60,561 nucleotides of DNA, from NCBI GenBank assembly GCA_046262935.1, contig JBHELT010000019.1:1-60561 (forward strand), given 5' to 3'. Origin of the DNA: JBHELT01 sp046262935 (GTDB lineage: Bacteria; Actinomycetota; CADDZG01; JAHWKV01). The position numbers and the translations under genes were made by a program. This document shows positions 1-11,007 of the stretch, in pieces. A model generated the notes under the pieces. The model saw nothing but the letters and a program-made list of their open reading frames with translations, ran no database searches and was not told the origin of the DNA. Each line of letters begins with the position of its first letter. The first letter of the stretch is position 1.

Positions 1-2594
<2,594 letters not shown>

Positions 2595-2595
<1 letters not shown>

Positions 2596-2705
2596 CAGGC
2601 CTTGCGACCCTTTGGTTTGTTCTGCTCTTTGCGCTTGTCACGCTGCTTCTTCTTCTTCTGGCGTTCCTTCTTCCAGCGAACAGCCGGGCGTGCTCCTCTT
2701 CCCAT
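2595..2705 (-). CDS. Tiny, extremely basic protein between carA and carB
   Basis: Not recognised. A 36-residue frame (37 if the ATG at 2708 is used) starts MGRGARPAVRWKKERQKKKK and ends PKGRKA; about half of all residues are Lys or Arg and only three are acidic. The upstream end of carA supplies a strong Shine-Dalgarno, AGGAGG, three bases before the first ATG and six before the second, so the second ATG is favoured. The first ATG overlaps the carA TGA as ATGA; the stop overlaps the carB ATG as TGATG. Both junctions therefore look translationally coupled. Composition suggests binding to RNA or the ribosome, but that is inference. It could be a conserved micro-protein or a dispensable coupling peptide. 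Confidence 0.7.
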
Positions 2706-3853
2706 CATGTGCCTCCTTGCATCAGTTGAGTGAACAGATCGAATAGATATCGCGCGTCGTGGGGACCGGGGCCCGCCTCGGGATGGTATTGCACTGAGAA
2801 CGCCGGTTGATCGAGGAACCTAACCCCCTCGACCGTGTAGTCGTTCAGGTTTAGGTGGCTAAGCTGCACCCTGCCGAACTTGGTTGGGGCAAGCGCGTCT
2901 TTCGGCATGGGGGCCCCAGGTCTATCGGGCGCTGTCACGCCGAACGCGTCGAGACTCACGGCGAATCCGTGGTTCTGAGTGGTGATCTCGATGGTCGCAT
3001 CATCGAGTTTCATCACAGGATGGTTGACTCCCCTATGACCAAAGGCAAGCTTGTAGGTTGAAAGGCCAGCCGCCAGCGATAAAAGTTGGTGACCGAGGCA
3101 TATGCCGAAGATCGGAACCCTCCCGATGATCTGCTCGATCGTTTCGATGGCGTACCCAACCGCAGCCGGGTCCCCGGGACCGTTGGAAAGGAAAACCCCG
3201 TCGAATCCTTCGCCGATGATCCGCTCTGCAGGAGTGTCCGCAGGAAATACCGTTGTTGCGCAGCCGTGCTCGGCAAGTTGGCGCAAGATATTGAACTTGA
3301 TCCCAAAATCGTAAGCAGCAACTCGGAAGGTTGGAGTGTTCTCCAAAGGCCATTCGTAGGCCTCGCCCGCGGTCACATTCACCACGAGGTCCGCTCCCTG
3401 CATCGATATCGTCGAACGCGCCGACGCGATGAGTTCATCTACATCTCGGTCGCCATGGGCGATCACGCCGTTCATGGCTCCTTTGCTTCGGATGTGACGC
3501 GTGAGCCTTCGGGTATCGACCTCGGTTATGCCGGCAATGCCGCTTTCACGCAGATATGAATCGATGTCTGTCGTACCCCTGTGGTTCGACCAAACCTCGG
3601 GTACATCGCGGACAACGAAGCCACTAACCCTGGGCACCGCGCTCTCGATATCTTGCTGGTTGATGCCGTAGTTGCCGATATGGGTATAAGTCATAACCAC
3701 GATCTGGCCGTTATAAGAAGGGTCGGTCAATACCTCTTGGTATCCCGTCATACCCGTGTTGAAGACAACTTCGCCGCGCGAGTCGAGGGGGGCCCCAAAT
3801 GCCTGTCCGCGAAAGACCTCGCCGTCTTCGAGCACCAGAACAGCAGGCTTCAA
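2705..3853 (-). CDS. carA: Carbamoyl-phosphate synthase small (glutaminase) subunit
   Basis: Hydrolyses glutamine and channels ammonia to CarB. The 382-residue protein has the CarA N-terminal domain (starts MKPAVLVLEDGEVFRGQAFG) and a C-terminal class I glutamine amidotransferase domain. The nucleophile elbow GICLGHQLL puts the catalytic Cys near residue 252, and the catalytic His-Glu pair lies in QYHPEAGPGPHD. Length is normal for the family. The ATG overlaps the pyrC stop by four bases (ATGA), and the 3' end carries the ribosome-binding site of the next tiny ORF. Member of the pyrR-pyrB-pyrC-carA-carB operon and presumably controlled by the PyrR attenuator upstream of pyrR. Confidence 0.98.
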   Translation of the reverse strand: MKPAVLVLEDGEVFRGQAFGAPLDSRGEVVFNTGMTGYQEVLTDPSYNGQIVVMTYTHIGNYGINQQDIESAVPRVSGFVVRDVPEVWSNHRGTTDIDSYLRESGIAGITEVDTRRLTRHIRSKGAMNGVIAHGDRDVDELIASARSTISMQGADLVVNVTAGEAYEWPLENTPTFRVAAYDFGIKFNILRQLAEHGCATTVFPADTPAERIIGEGFDGVFLSNGPGDPAAVGYAIETIEQIIGRVPIFGICLGHQLLSLAAGLSTYKLAFGHRGVNHPVMKLDDATIEITTQNHGFAVSLDAFGVTAPDRPGAPMPKDALAPTKFGRVQLSHLNLNDYTVEGVRFLDQPAFSVQYHPEAGPGPHDARYLFDLFTQLMQGGT

Positions 3854-5163
3854 ACCGAAACCCCCAGCGCGATCTTAGAATCGGTGACGATCAGTTCGCC
3901 GTTCTTGATGGTGTGGATGACCTTGCCTTTCAGGGGTTTTCCATCCCATGGGGTGTTCCTCGACAAGGACGCGAAAGCGCGTGCATCGACCTGCCAGCGC
4001 GCTTCGGGATCGAACACCACTAGGTTGGCGGCAGCCCCCGCTCGGATGGGGCCTCCATGATCTTGAAGGCCAAGAACTTTCGCAGGGCCAGCGGTCAAGA
4101 GCCTCACGAGCTCCGCGATCGAGATCACCTGTTGCTGCACTAGTTCCGTGATCGCCACCGCGAGGGCGGTTTCGAGTCCAAGCAATCCGGGGGGTGCAAG
4201 TTCGAACTCGGAGTCTTTCTCTTCGGGAGCGTGAGGCGCATGATCGGTTGCGATCGCATCGATGGTTCCATCCGCCAGGCCGGCGCGCAATGCTTCGACA
4301 TCGGCCTGAGAACGAAGCGGAGGATTTACTTTCAGATGTGTGTCGTAGCCCACCAGTTCAGCATCAGTCAGACAAAGGTGGTGCGGTGTCACCTCAGCGG
4401 TTACGGTCACGCCCATGGCTTTGGCCCTGCGGATCGCATCGACCGAACCAGCCGTTGAAACGTGCAATGCGTGGAACCGCACACCGGTGAGCCGCGCAAG
4501 CGCCAGATCGCGGATGAGAGCGATGTCTTCAGCTTCGCTTGGGATCCCTTTGAGGCCAAGGGCGTCTGAGAATTCGCCTTCGTGCATCTGGCCGGCTTCC
4601 GACAACGCAGCATCATCGCAGTGTTCCGCGCAGACGCCGCCCCACCCCTTTATATATTCCATAGCTCTTCTTAGTAGGCGCGAATCCTGCACGCCTCGGC
4701 CGTCGTCGGTGAACATCTGAACCCTTGCGTTCGACATAGCCATCTCGCCGATCGCTGCGATGTGCTTTCCTTCGGAACCTTTGGTGATGGCCCCCGCTGG
4801 CAGAACGTCGACCAGACCAACCCGCTGCCCCTCTGCGAAAACCATCTCTGCAACAGCCGAGTTATCGCAAACTGGATCAGTATTCGGCATCGCTACGACC
4901 GCCGTGAAACCTCCCAGCGCAGCGCCTGCCGAACCGGTGGCGATGGTCTCTTCATCTTCTCTGCCCGGTTCTCTCAGATGCACATGCAGATCGATGAAAC
5001 CAGGGCTGACGATGGCGCCCGAAACATCAACCACGTGCGCATCTTTGTCGGTCAGCTGGCCCACCTCGATCACCTTGCCGTCGTCGATCAGTACATCGGC
5101 CGACGAGTCCGTTCCGGACGCGGGATCGATCACCCTTCCACCCTTGATCAACAAACGGCTCAT
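3850..5163 (-). CDS. pyrC: Dihydroorotase, class I
   Basis: Zinc amidohydrolase that cyclises N-carbamoyl-aspartate to dihydroorotate, the third step of pyrimidine synthesis. The 437-residue length fits the long class I enzymes. The metal-binding motif DLHVHLREPG lies near residues 59-68, and the ATDHAPHAP stretch carries the later Asp/His residues. The MPNTDP stretch is typical of dihydroorotases rather than hydantoinases. Overlaps pyrB upstream and carA downstream by four bases each (ATGA), so the three are translated as a coupled set. Assigned with high certainty because of the surrounding pyr genes. Confidence 0.97.
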   Translation of the reverse strand: MSRLLIKGGRVIDPASGTDSSADVLIDDGKVIEVGQLTDKDAHVVDVSGAIVSPGFIDLHVHLREPGREDEETIATGSAGAALGGFTAVVAMPNTDPVCDNSAVAEMVFAEGQRVGLVDVLPAGAITKGSEGKHIAAIGEMAMSNARVQMFTDDGRGVQDSRLLRRAMEYIKGWGGVCAEHCDDAALSEAGQMHEGEFSDALGLKGIPSEAEDIALIRDLALARLTGVRFHALHVSTAGSVDAIRRAKAMGVTVTAEVTPHHLCLTDAELVGYDTHLKVNPPLRSQADVEALRAGLADGTIDAIATDHAPHAPEEKDSEFELAPPGLLGLETALAVAITELVQQQVISIAELVRLLTAGPAKVLGLQDHGGPIRAGAAANLVVFDPEARWQVDARAFASLSRNTPWDGKPLKGKVIHTIKNGELIVTDSKIALGVSV

Positions 5164-6167
5164 CGTGGCCCTCCGCCGGTGTTGGCACCTTGCTCGACCC
5201 GACCCGGTGCCGCGGCCGCAGGTGCCTCGCCCACCTCAACCGAGAGTTCTCCGCCAAGCATCAGGTAAAGCACAGCCATGCGAACCGCGATCCCGTTGGT
5301 AACTTGGTCGGTGATCGTGGAGCGTGGGATGTCGGCGATATCTGAGGAGATCTCAACGCCGCGGTTCATGGGTCCGGGATGCATGATGAGCGCGTCTTGT
5401 TTCATCATCTCAACGCGCTTGGCGTTCAGGCCCCAGTAAGTTGAATATTCTCTGATCGAAGGGAAGAACTGCTCATCCTGCCTTTCTTTCTGCACCCTCA
5501 GCAGATAAACGACATCGAGTTTGGGCAGCACTTCATCGAGATCGGTTGACACTTCGGCCCCCCAACTCTCGATGGTTGCGGGCATGAGAGTTGGGGGGCC
5601 GACGGCTATCACCTGCGCCCCCATCTTGGTCATGGCTTTGACATTCGAGCGGGCTACCCGCGAGTGAACGATGTCGCCAACGATCCCTATCCGAAGGCCC
5701 TGGAGGTCGCCGAGTCTTTCTCTTATCGAAAAAAGGTCAAGCAAGGCCTGAGTAGGATGCTCATGCGAACCGTCACCTGCGTTGATCACCCCTGCTTCGA
5801 CCCAACGGGAAAGCCTAAGCGGCGCACCAGATGATGAATGTCTGATGATGATCAGATCAACCCCCATGGCCTGAAGCGTCATGGCTGTGTCCTTGAAAGA
5901 CTCTCCCTTCGATACAGAGGTCTTGGCGTCGGCTGTGAAATTGATCACATCGGCGCTCAGTCTCTTGGCTGCGAGTTCGAACGAGATCCTGGTGCGGGTC
6001 GATGGTTCGAAGAATAGGTTGCAGACGGTGCGCCCTCTAAGGGTTGGGACCTTCTTGTTCTGGCGTGTTCCCACTTCACGGAACGACTCAGCGGTTCGAA
6101 GGATGTTGTCGATCTGATCGACCGATAGGTCGTCGATAGACAGCAGATGTTTCATCTTGGTACTCAT
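5160..6167 (-). CDS. pyrB: Aspartate carbamoyltransferase catalytic chain
   Basis: Joins carbamoyl phosphate and aspartate to give N-carbamoyl-aspartate. The 335-residue chain has the carbamoyl-phosphate signature FFEPSTRTRISFE (residues 52-64) and the aspartate-side motif HEHPTQALLD. It carries an extra Ala/Pro/Gly-rich tail of about 25 residues after the conserved end (MLGGELSVEVG), which is probably disordered. No pyrI regulatory chain is next to it, as expected for an actinobacterium that regulates through PyrR. Overlaps pyrR and pyrC by four bases each. Confidence 0.98.
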   Translation of the reverse strand: MSTKMKHLLSIDDLSVDQIDNILRTAESFREVGTRQNKKVPTLRGRTVCNLFFEPSTRTRISFELAAKRLSADVINFTADAKTSVSKGESFKDTAMTLQAMGVDLIIIRHSSSGAPLRLSRWVEAGVINAGDGSHEHPTQALLDLFSIRERLGDLQGLRIGIVGDIVHSRVARSNVKAMTKMGAQVIAVGPPTLMPATIESWGAEVSTDLDEVLPKLDVVYLLRVQKERQDEQFFPSIREYSTYWGLNAKRVEMMKQDALIMHPGPMNRGVEISSDIADIPRSTITDQVTNGIAVRMAVLYLMLGGELSVEVGEAPAAAAPGRVEQGANTGGGPR

Positions 6168-6712
6168 CTGGCCGCCGATGAGATGGTGACGTTGTCTTCG
6201 CCGTCGGTTTGCTTCAGCGCCACTTTCACGTCTTCTTTGATCGAAGTAGGCAGGTTCTTGCCGATGTAATCAGCCCTTATTGGAAACTCCTTGTGGCCTC
6301 TGTCGATGAGGACAGCAAGTTGGATGGCCCTCGGGCGGCCGAAGTCAACGAGCGCATCGATCGCCGCCCTCACCGTGCGCCCTGTGAACAGAACATCGTC
6401 GACCAGCACGACTGTCTTTGCGTTGATGTCGAAGTCAACCGATGTCGATGAAACCTCAGAGGGACGCCTTATCGCGAAATCGTCACGATAGAACGAAACA
6501 TCGAGCGCACCTACCAACACAGGGGTGCCTTCGATGGCCTCGATCTCGGTCCCCAGTCGCTCGGCCAAGGGGACCCCCCGCTTGAAGATCCCGATCAGAG
6601 CCAGGTCGCCGGCACCCTTGTTGCGTTCGATGATCTCGTGTGCGATCCGTTTCAGGGCCCTTGCGATGTCTTGGGATTCCAGAACCGTCTTGCCTGGCTC
6701 GTTGGCACCCAT
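6164..6712 (-). CDS. pyrR: PyrR, uracil-sensing RNA-binding attenuation regulator
   Basis: Binds pyr leader RNA in the presence of UMP and promotes termination; many members also show weak uracil phosphoribosyltransferase activity. The 182-residue protein has a type I phosphoribosyltransferase fold with the PRPP loop VVLVDDVLFTGRTVRAA at about residues 101-117 and the family segment VSFYRDD near residue 72. First gene of the pyr operon and preceded by a leader holding a PyrR-binding hairpin and an intrinsic terminator, which fits autoregulation. Overlaps pyrB by four bases. Confidence 0.97.
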   Translation of the reverse strand: MGANEPGKTVLESQDIARALKRIAHEIIERNKGAGDLALIGIFKRGVPLAERLGTEIEAIEGTPVLVGALDVSFYRDDFAIRRPSEVSSTSVDFDINAKTVVLVDDVLFTGRTVRAAIDALVDFGRPRAIQLAVLIDRGHKEFPIRADYIGKNLPTSIKEDVKVALKQTDGEDNVTISSAAR

Positions 6713-6796
6713 CAGTTTGGTGACTCCAAGGAGCGGGCCGGTTGCGATATTTCGTGGCTGGCCCGACCGCGGCGAAATGAGGGAAAGTTATTGGCC

Positions 6797-6825
6797 AAAA
6801 AAAAGCCGCCCCGATCGGGTGCGGC
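6797..6825 (-). terminator. Intrinsic terminator in the pyr leader (attenuator)
   Basis: On the minus strand, an 8 bp GC-rich stem (GCCGC/GCGGC plus CCC/GGG, one bulged A, GATC loop) is followed immediately by eight T residues. It lies about 85 bases upstream of the pyrR start and downstream of the PyrR-binding hairpin, the classic order of a PyrR attenuator. No open reading frame crosses it. Read-through would be expected when PyrR is not bound. Confidence 0.9.
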
Positions 6826-6860
6826 AGATAAGGCGGCTGCGGCGTGCGTATGCGACATTC

Positions 6861-6895
6861 GACCTGCTCTCCTTCCCGGCCTCACAGGACCAGAC
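6861..6895 (-). promoter_or_regulatory. pyrR: PyrR-binding loop in the pyr leader
   Basis: The minus-strand RNA contains GGUCCUGUGAGGCC (6891-6878), which matches the known PyrR-binding consensus ARUCCNGNGAGGYU at all but the two end positions. It can sit in a hairpin with a CUG/CAG lower stem, a purine-rich internal bulge and a UCCU/AGGA upper stem, the architecture known for PyrR anti-antiterminators. Together with the terminator it makes up most of the 213-base gap between nusB and pyrR. I could not identify a confident promoter in the remaining part next to nusB. Confidence 0.88.
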
Positions 6896-6925
6896 TTAAA
6901 GGTTGAGCTAACAAAAACAACTGTA

Positions 6926-7330
6926 TCAGGAACCGCTTGGTTGCTGCAATGCGTCCCCCGCGATCCCCGAGAGGACCCCGTTCACGAACCGCGAAGAATC
7001 CTCGGTTGAATAGATGCGGGCCAATTCGACGGCTTCGTTTATCGCAACTGCCATCGGAACGCTTTCGTGGGTCAGTTCGAAGATCCCGATCCTAAGCAGA
7101 GTCCTGTCGATGACAGGCATCCGTTCGATCTTCCAATCCTTGGCCCATAAACCGATGAGGCGATCGAGTTCGGCGCGATCGGCGTCGACGCCCATGACCA
7201 ATTCAGATGCGAACCCATATCCCGGATTGTCGGTATAGCGGGCAAGAACCTCAGATGGACTGTGCCCTGTCATCTCACTTTCATAAAGAACATCGAGGGC
7301 GAGCTTGCGGGCTCCCCTGCGCTGAGGCAC
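6926..7330 (-). CDS. nusB: Transcription antitermination factor NusB
   Basis: Helical RNA-binding protein that with S10 (NusE) binds boxA of rRNA leaders and stabilises antitermination complexes. The 134-residue length and the N-terminal RRGARKLALDVLYESEM motif are typical, as is the C-terminal stretch with SVPMAVAINEAVELARIYS. The start codon is GTG, placed directly after the efp TGA with no gap, so translation probably depends on termination of efp. Position between efp and the pyr operon is the common actinobacterial order. Confidence 0.95.
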   Translation of the reverse strand: MPQRRGARKLALDVLYESEMTGHSPSEVLARYTDNPGYGFASELVMGVDADRAELDRLIGLWAKDWKIERMPVIDRTLLRIGIFELTHESVPMAVAINEAVELARIYSTEDSSRFVNGVLSGIAGDALQQPSGS

Positions 7331-7891
7331 TCAGCGAACCCGAGTTACGTAGTTCCGCGTGCGCGTATCGACCCTTACGACTTCGCCTTCGCTGACGAAT
7401 AAGGGCACCTGGACAACTGTGCCGGTTTCGAGCGTTGCTGGCTTGTTGCCGGCCGAACTGCGGTCGCCCTGCAGACCGGGATCTGTTTGTGTGATCACCA
7501 GGTCAACGGTCGTTGGGAGGTCGATGCCGATCGGGACGCTCTGATAAAGAGGTATCTGCACGACCTGGCCCTCTTTCAAGAAGTCCGCCGCATCGCCGAT
7601 GAAGTCTTTGTCGATGTGGATCTGCTCGTAAGATTCGTTGTCCATGAAGACGAAACCAGATTCGTCGCCGTAGAGGAATTGCATCTCTCGCTTGTCGACC
7701 CGAGCCAGCTCCACCTTCTCGTCGGCCCTGAACGTGCGATCGATCACAGCACCAGACTTAACGTTCTTCAGCTTGGTGCGAACCATCGCCCCACCCTTGC
7801 CGGGCTTGTGATGTTGATAGTTAACGATGGTGAACAGGTCGCCGTCGAGATCCAGGGTCATGCCCGGCCGCATGTCGTTGGTTGAGATCAT
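7331..7891 (-). CDS. efp: Elongation factor P
   Basis: Binds the ribosome between the P and E sites and relieves stalling at polyproline stretches. The 186 residues cover the three beta-barrel domains. The tip loop of domain I reads HHKPGKGGA with Lys32 at the usually modified position; no modification genes (epmA, epmB or rhamnosyltransferase earP) are in the window. Starts with ATG nine bases after the pepQ stop; no clear Shine-Dalgarno is visible, so coupling to pepQ is likely. Confidence 0.97.
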   Translation of the reverse strand: MISTNDMRPGMTLDLDGDLFTIVNYQHHKPGKGGAMVRTKLKNVKSGAVIDRTFRADEKVELARVDKREMQFLYGDESGFVFMDNESYEQIHIDKDFIGDAADFLKEGQVVQIPLYQSVPIGIDLPTTVDLVITQTDPGLQGDRSSAGNKPATLETGTVVQVPLFVSEGEVVRVDTRTRNYVTRVR

Positions 7892-7900
7892 GGGCAGAGA

Positions 7901-8980
7901 TTACAGGACGATGAGTTCCTTCGTTGCCGCACTCAACACTTCGGCGCCGCCGTTGGAGACGACAACGAGGTCTTCGACCCTAACGCCCCCCCAGCCTGCA
8001 AAGTAGGCACCGGGCTCGATGGTGATGACATTGCCCTCTGCGAGTACGTCGGTGCCGCCTATCCGCAACGTGGGGGCCTCGTGGACCTGCAGCCCAACGC
8101 CGTGACCAAGGCTGTGCGAGAAAGCTTCGGGATACCCGGCCGCCGCGATCACATCTCGCGCAGCCTTATCTACCTCGGCCCCTGTCGCTCCGATACGTAC
8201 CGCGTCCAAGCCGGCCATCTCTGCGTTGCGAACCGTTTCGTAGACATCGCGGTGCCTGTCATCGCATGGGCCGACAACTATGGTCCTGGTCAGATCAGAG
8301 CAATAGCCTTGGTAGACGCACCCAAGGTCGAACAGTAAGTAATGGCCTTTCTCTACGGTTTTATCGCCTGGCCTTGCGTGAGGAAGAGCGCTTCGCTCGC
8401 CGGCCGCGACGATCAATTCGAACGAAACAGCTTCTGCGCCGTGGCTCCGCATGAACATCTCCAGGTCCAGGGCTATCTGATTCTCGGTCTTGCCCACCTC
8501 GACCTGATCGACGATGTAAGCGAACCCTGCATCTGCCATCTCGGCCGCGGTACGGATGAGATCGAGTTCGCCGGGCTCTTTCACCTTACGCAGTTCTTCG
8601 ACTACGCCCTTGGCTGCCACCAGTTCGTGGCCCTCGAAATACCCTTGCAGGTCTTTCGAGCTCGCCATCGTGATGTTCGCAGCCTCGAACCCGACCCTTG
8701 ACAAGGCGGTTTGAGAAAGGGCCTTCTTGATCAGATCGCCGTACTGTCCGCCTTGTGTATATATAAGGATGTCCGCGTTATGAACCTGTTCGGGAGCTTG
8801 GGTCGCGTAACGACCATCGGAGAAGAACCAAGCGCGGTCGCGACTGATCAGCAAAGAAGCGTTCGAGCCGGTGAAACCGCTCAGATACCTGATGTTGGTC
8901 AGGTCGGTGACGAAGAGACCGTCGATGCCTTCGGCTGTCAGTCGCTCTCGAAGTCGCGACAGCCTGTTTTCATGATCCAT
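7901..8980 (-). CDS. pepQ: M24-family Xaa-Pro aminopeptidase/dipeptidase
   Basis: Cytoplasmic metallopeptidase that cleaves next to proline. The 359 residues have a creatinase-like N-terminal domain and a pita-bread catalytic domain. Metal ligands are visible in LFDLGCVYQGYCSDLTRTIV, in the GHGVGLQVHEAP motif and in the final TIEPGAYFAGWGGVRVED. Whether it acts as an aminopeptidase or as a dipeptidase cannot be decided from sequence, so the symbol follows common usage. Overlaps the end of aroQ by 11 bases; lies between aroQ and efp as in many Gram-positive bacteria. Confidence 0.93.
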   Translation of the reverse strand: MDHENRLSRLRERLTAEGIDGLFVTDLTNIRYLSGFTGSNASLLISRDRAWFFSDGRYATQAPEQVHNADILIYTQGGQYGDLIKKALSQTALSRVGFEAANITMASSKDLQGYFEGHELVAAKGVVEELRKVKEPGELDLIRTAAEMADAGFAYIVDQVEVGKTENQIALDLEMFMRSHGAEAVSFELIVAAGERSALPHARPGDKTVEKGHYLLFDLGCVYQGYCSDLTRTIVVGPCDDRHRDVYETVRNAEMAGLDAVRIGATGAEVDKAARDVIAAAGYPEAFSHSLGHGVGLQVHEAPTLRIGGTDVLAEGNVITIEPGAYFAGWGGVRVEDLVVVSNGGAEVLSAATKELIVL

Positions 8981-9419
8981 GTTGCTGCTCCCCTTTCGAT
9001 GCGGCCAGCGCCTCTATAGCTCTGACGTAGCCCTCAACACCCAAGCCAACGATAACCCCTCGCGCCACAGGCGACACAACCGAGTGGGCACGGAAAGGCT
9101 CCCTGGCGAAAACATTTGAGATATGGACCTCGATCACAGGCAGGCCGCATGCGACAACAGCATCGCGGATGGCGATCGAATAATGCGTGAAGGCAGCGGG
9201 ATTCAGAACAACAGCGTCAGCTTTGTCGCGAGCCTCGTGAAGCCAAGAGATGATTTCGCCTTCGATGTTGCTCTGCCGAAACTCGATCTGCATCCCCAGT
9301 TGTTCGGCCCGCGCTCTTACCATCGCCTCTACATCGGCGAGGGTTGCATGGCCATACACTTCCGGCTCCCTCGTGCCAAGCAGGTTGAGGCTCGGTCCGT
9401 TGAGGACGAAAACTTTCAT
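8970..9419 (-). CDS. aroQ: 3-Dehydroquinate dehydratase, type II
   Basis: Third step of the shikimate pathway: anti-elimination of water from 3-dehydroquinate. The 149 residues form the small flavodoxin-like type II enzyme. The N-terminus shows LNGPSLNLLGTREPEVYG, with the catalytic Tyr at residue 22 and the flexible-loop Arg at residue 17. The later motifs NPAAFTHYSIAIRDA and EVHISNVFAREPFR hold the remaining active-site residues. Overlaps aroB by four bases and pepQ by 11. Length is normal. Confidence 0.97.
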   Translation of the reverse strand: MKVFVLNGPSLNLLGTREPEVYGHATLADVEAMVRARAEQLGMQIEFRQSNIEGEIISWLHEARDKADAVVLNPAAFTHYSIAIRDAVVACGLPVIEVHISNVFAREPFRAHSVVSPVARGVIVGLGVEGYVRAIEALAASKGEQQHGS

Positions 9420-10498
9420 GAGCGGTTCCTCAGTACTTTCACGAAGGTGGCTTCGATGGTTTCGGTCGGCACTTCATCACTAACGATCGGTTCACCTAGA
9501 TCTTTCAACAATACCCATCGCATGCCTTTCGAGGTGCGCTTCTTGTCGCTCGCGATATAGCGCAGCATCATCGCGGGATCGAACTCAGCATCGACCGGCA
9601 GACCGTACGACCCGATCAGGTCTCGGTGCGCTTGTACTCCCGCCGAGTCCAGCAGCCCGAGAGCGTGAGACAGCTCAGCGGCGAAGACCATGCCAACCGA
9701 GATGGCTTCGCCGTGCAGTAACCCCTCGAATCCTCGAAGCGCCTCGAGCGCGTGGCCGAAAGTGTGACCATAGTTAAGAACAGTGCGCATCGAGTGTTCC
9801 TTCTCGTCCTGCGAAACGACCCTTGCTTTTATCTCGACACAGCGATGAACCACTTCGGCCATCATCTGCAGGTCTGGCTCCATGATGCGTTCCTGGTTTG
9901 AACGGATCAATGTTGCAAGCTCGCCGCCGAAACAGAGGGCGTACTTGATCACCTCGGCCATGCCCGACCTCAGTTGTTCTCGTGGAAGGGAACTCAAAAG
10001 ATCTGTGTCTGAGTAAACGCCAAGCGGTTGATAGAAAGTGCCAACGAGGTTCTTGCCGTGGACCAGGTCAACACCGGTTTTTCCGCCGATCGAGGAATCG
10101 ACCTGCGCCAGTAAGGTGGTCGGTGCATGGATCAGACCGATGCCACGCATATATACCGAAGCAACGAACCCTCCCAGGTCCCCAGCCACGCCCCCCCCGA
10201 CGGCCACGATAATGTCTTGGCGCCCGATACGCTCCTGCGCCAGCGCGTTGATGAGTCGCTCGGCCTCGTTCACCGACTTACTGAGCTCTCCGCTGGGGAA
10301 CGACAGGATCGAAACATCCACGAAAGAAGAGATCCTCTTTTCTACCTGTTCGCCGATCCAGGTCAGTCGATCATCGATAACGATGGCCGCCCGCGACGCC
10401 ATCTCAAACTCGCCAGCATCGCCAACCCGGGCGATCGCCCCTGGTCCTATCACGATGTTGTGTGATGACGATTCGACATCAACCCTGACCATCCTCAT
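9416..10498 (-). CDS. aroB: 3-Dehydroquinate synthase
   Basis: Second step of the shikimate pathway, converting DAHP to 3-dehydroquinate with NAD and a divalent metal. The 360 residues contain the NAD-binding GGGVAGDLGGFVA motif, the substrate segment HAPTTLLAQVDSSIGGKTG and the metal-binding NYGHTFGHALEA helix. Overlaps both aroK and aroQ by four bases, so aroC-aroK-aroB-aroQ form one coupled unit. The family's usual length and motifs are intact. Confidence 0.98.
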   Translation of the reverse strand: MRMVRVDVESSSHNIVIGPGAIARVGDAGEFEMASRAAIVIDDRLTWIGEQVEKRISSFVDVSILSFPSGELSKSVNEAERLINALAQERIGRQDIIVAVGGGVAGDLGGFVASVYMRGIGLIHAPTTLLAQVDSSIGGKTGVDLVHGKNLVGTFYQPLGVYSDTDLLSSLPREQLRSGMAEVIKYALCFGGELATLIRSNQERIMEPDLQMMAEVVHRCVEIKARVVSQDEKEHSMRTVLNYGHTFGHALEALRGFEGLLHGEAISVGMVFAAELSHALGLLDSAGVQAHRDLIGSYGLPVDAEFDPAMMLRYIASDKKRTSKGMRWVLLKDLGEPIVSDEVPTETIEATFVKVLRNRS

Positions 10499-11007
10499 GC
10501 GGTCTTCGCTATCACTTCATCCACGATCACGCCGACATCACCGGAGGCATCGACAACAAGATGGGCCGCGTCTCGGTAGATGCCGTCGCGCTCCTCGAAT
10601 GTCTTCTCCAGGCGTGAAGCAACGTCGAGACCCCAGATCAAGGGCCGTCCCTCACCGCTACCCAACCGTTCGGCCACGATCGCGGGATCAACATGAAGAT
10701 AGACGACCTTGCCCTGGCTTCTCATCGCATCCACATTCGAACCATCAAGGATTGCCCCACCTCCACAGGCGATAACACCGGCATCGGAGGCAAGAGCACG
10801 CATCAATGCGCTCTTCTCGATCGCACGGAACCCTTCTTCGCCATCGGTTTCGAATATCTCAGGGATCGAGCGGCCCGCGGTCTCAACCGCTACGTCATCG
10901 ACGTCGATGAACCGGGTTTTGATCGCATCTGCGAGCACCCTGCCTACCGTTGACTTCCCGGCCCCCATGAGTCCAATGAGGATGATCCGCTCTCGGCGGT
11001 GAATCAT
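10495..11007 (-). CDS. aroK: Shikimate kinase
   Basis: Phosphorylates shikimate with ATP. I start at the ATG at 11007, which overlaps the aroC TGA as TGATG and places the Walker A motif GLMGAGKST at residues 12-20 of a 170-residue protein; a longer open frame reaches 11154 but would lie inside aroC. The shikimate-binding DVD and Arg residues lie in TRFIDVDD, and the ACGGGAILD stretch is the conserved Gly-rich motif. Overlaps aroB by four bases. Confidence 0.97.
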   Translation of the reverse strand: MIHRRERIILIGLMGAGKSTVGRVLADAIKTRFIDVDDVAVETAGRSIPEIFETDGEEGFRAIEKSALMRALASDAGVIACGGGAILDGSNVDAMRSQGKVVYLHVDPAIVAERLGSGEGRPLIWGLDVASRLEKTFEERDGIYRDAAHLVVDASGDVGVIVDEVIAKTA

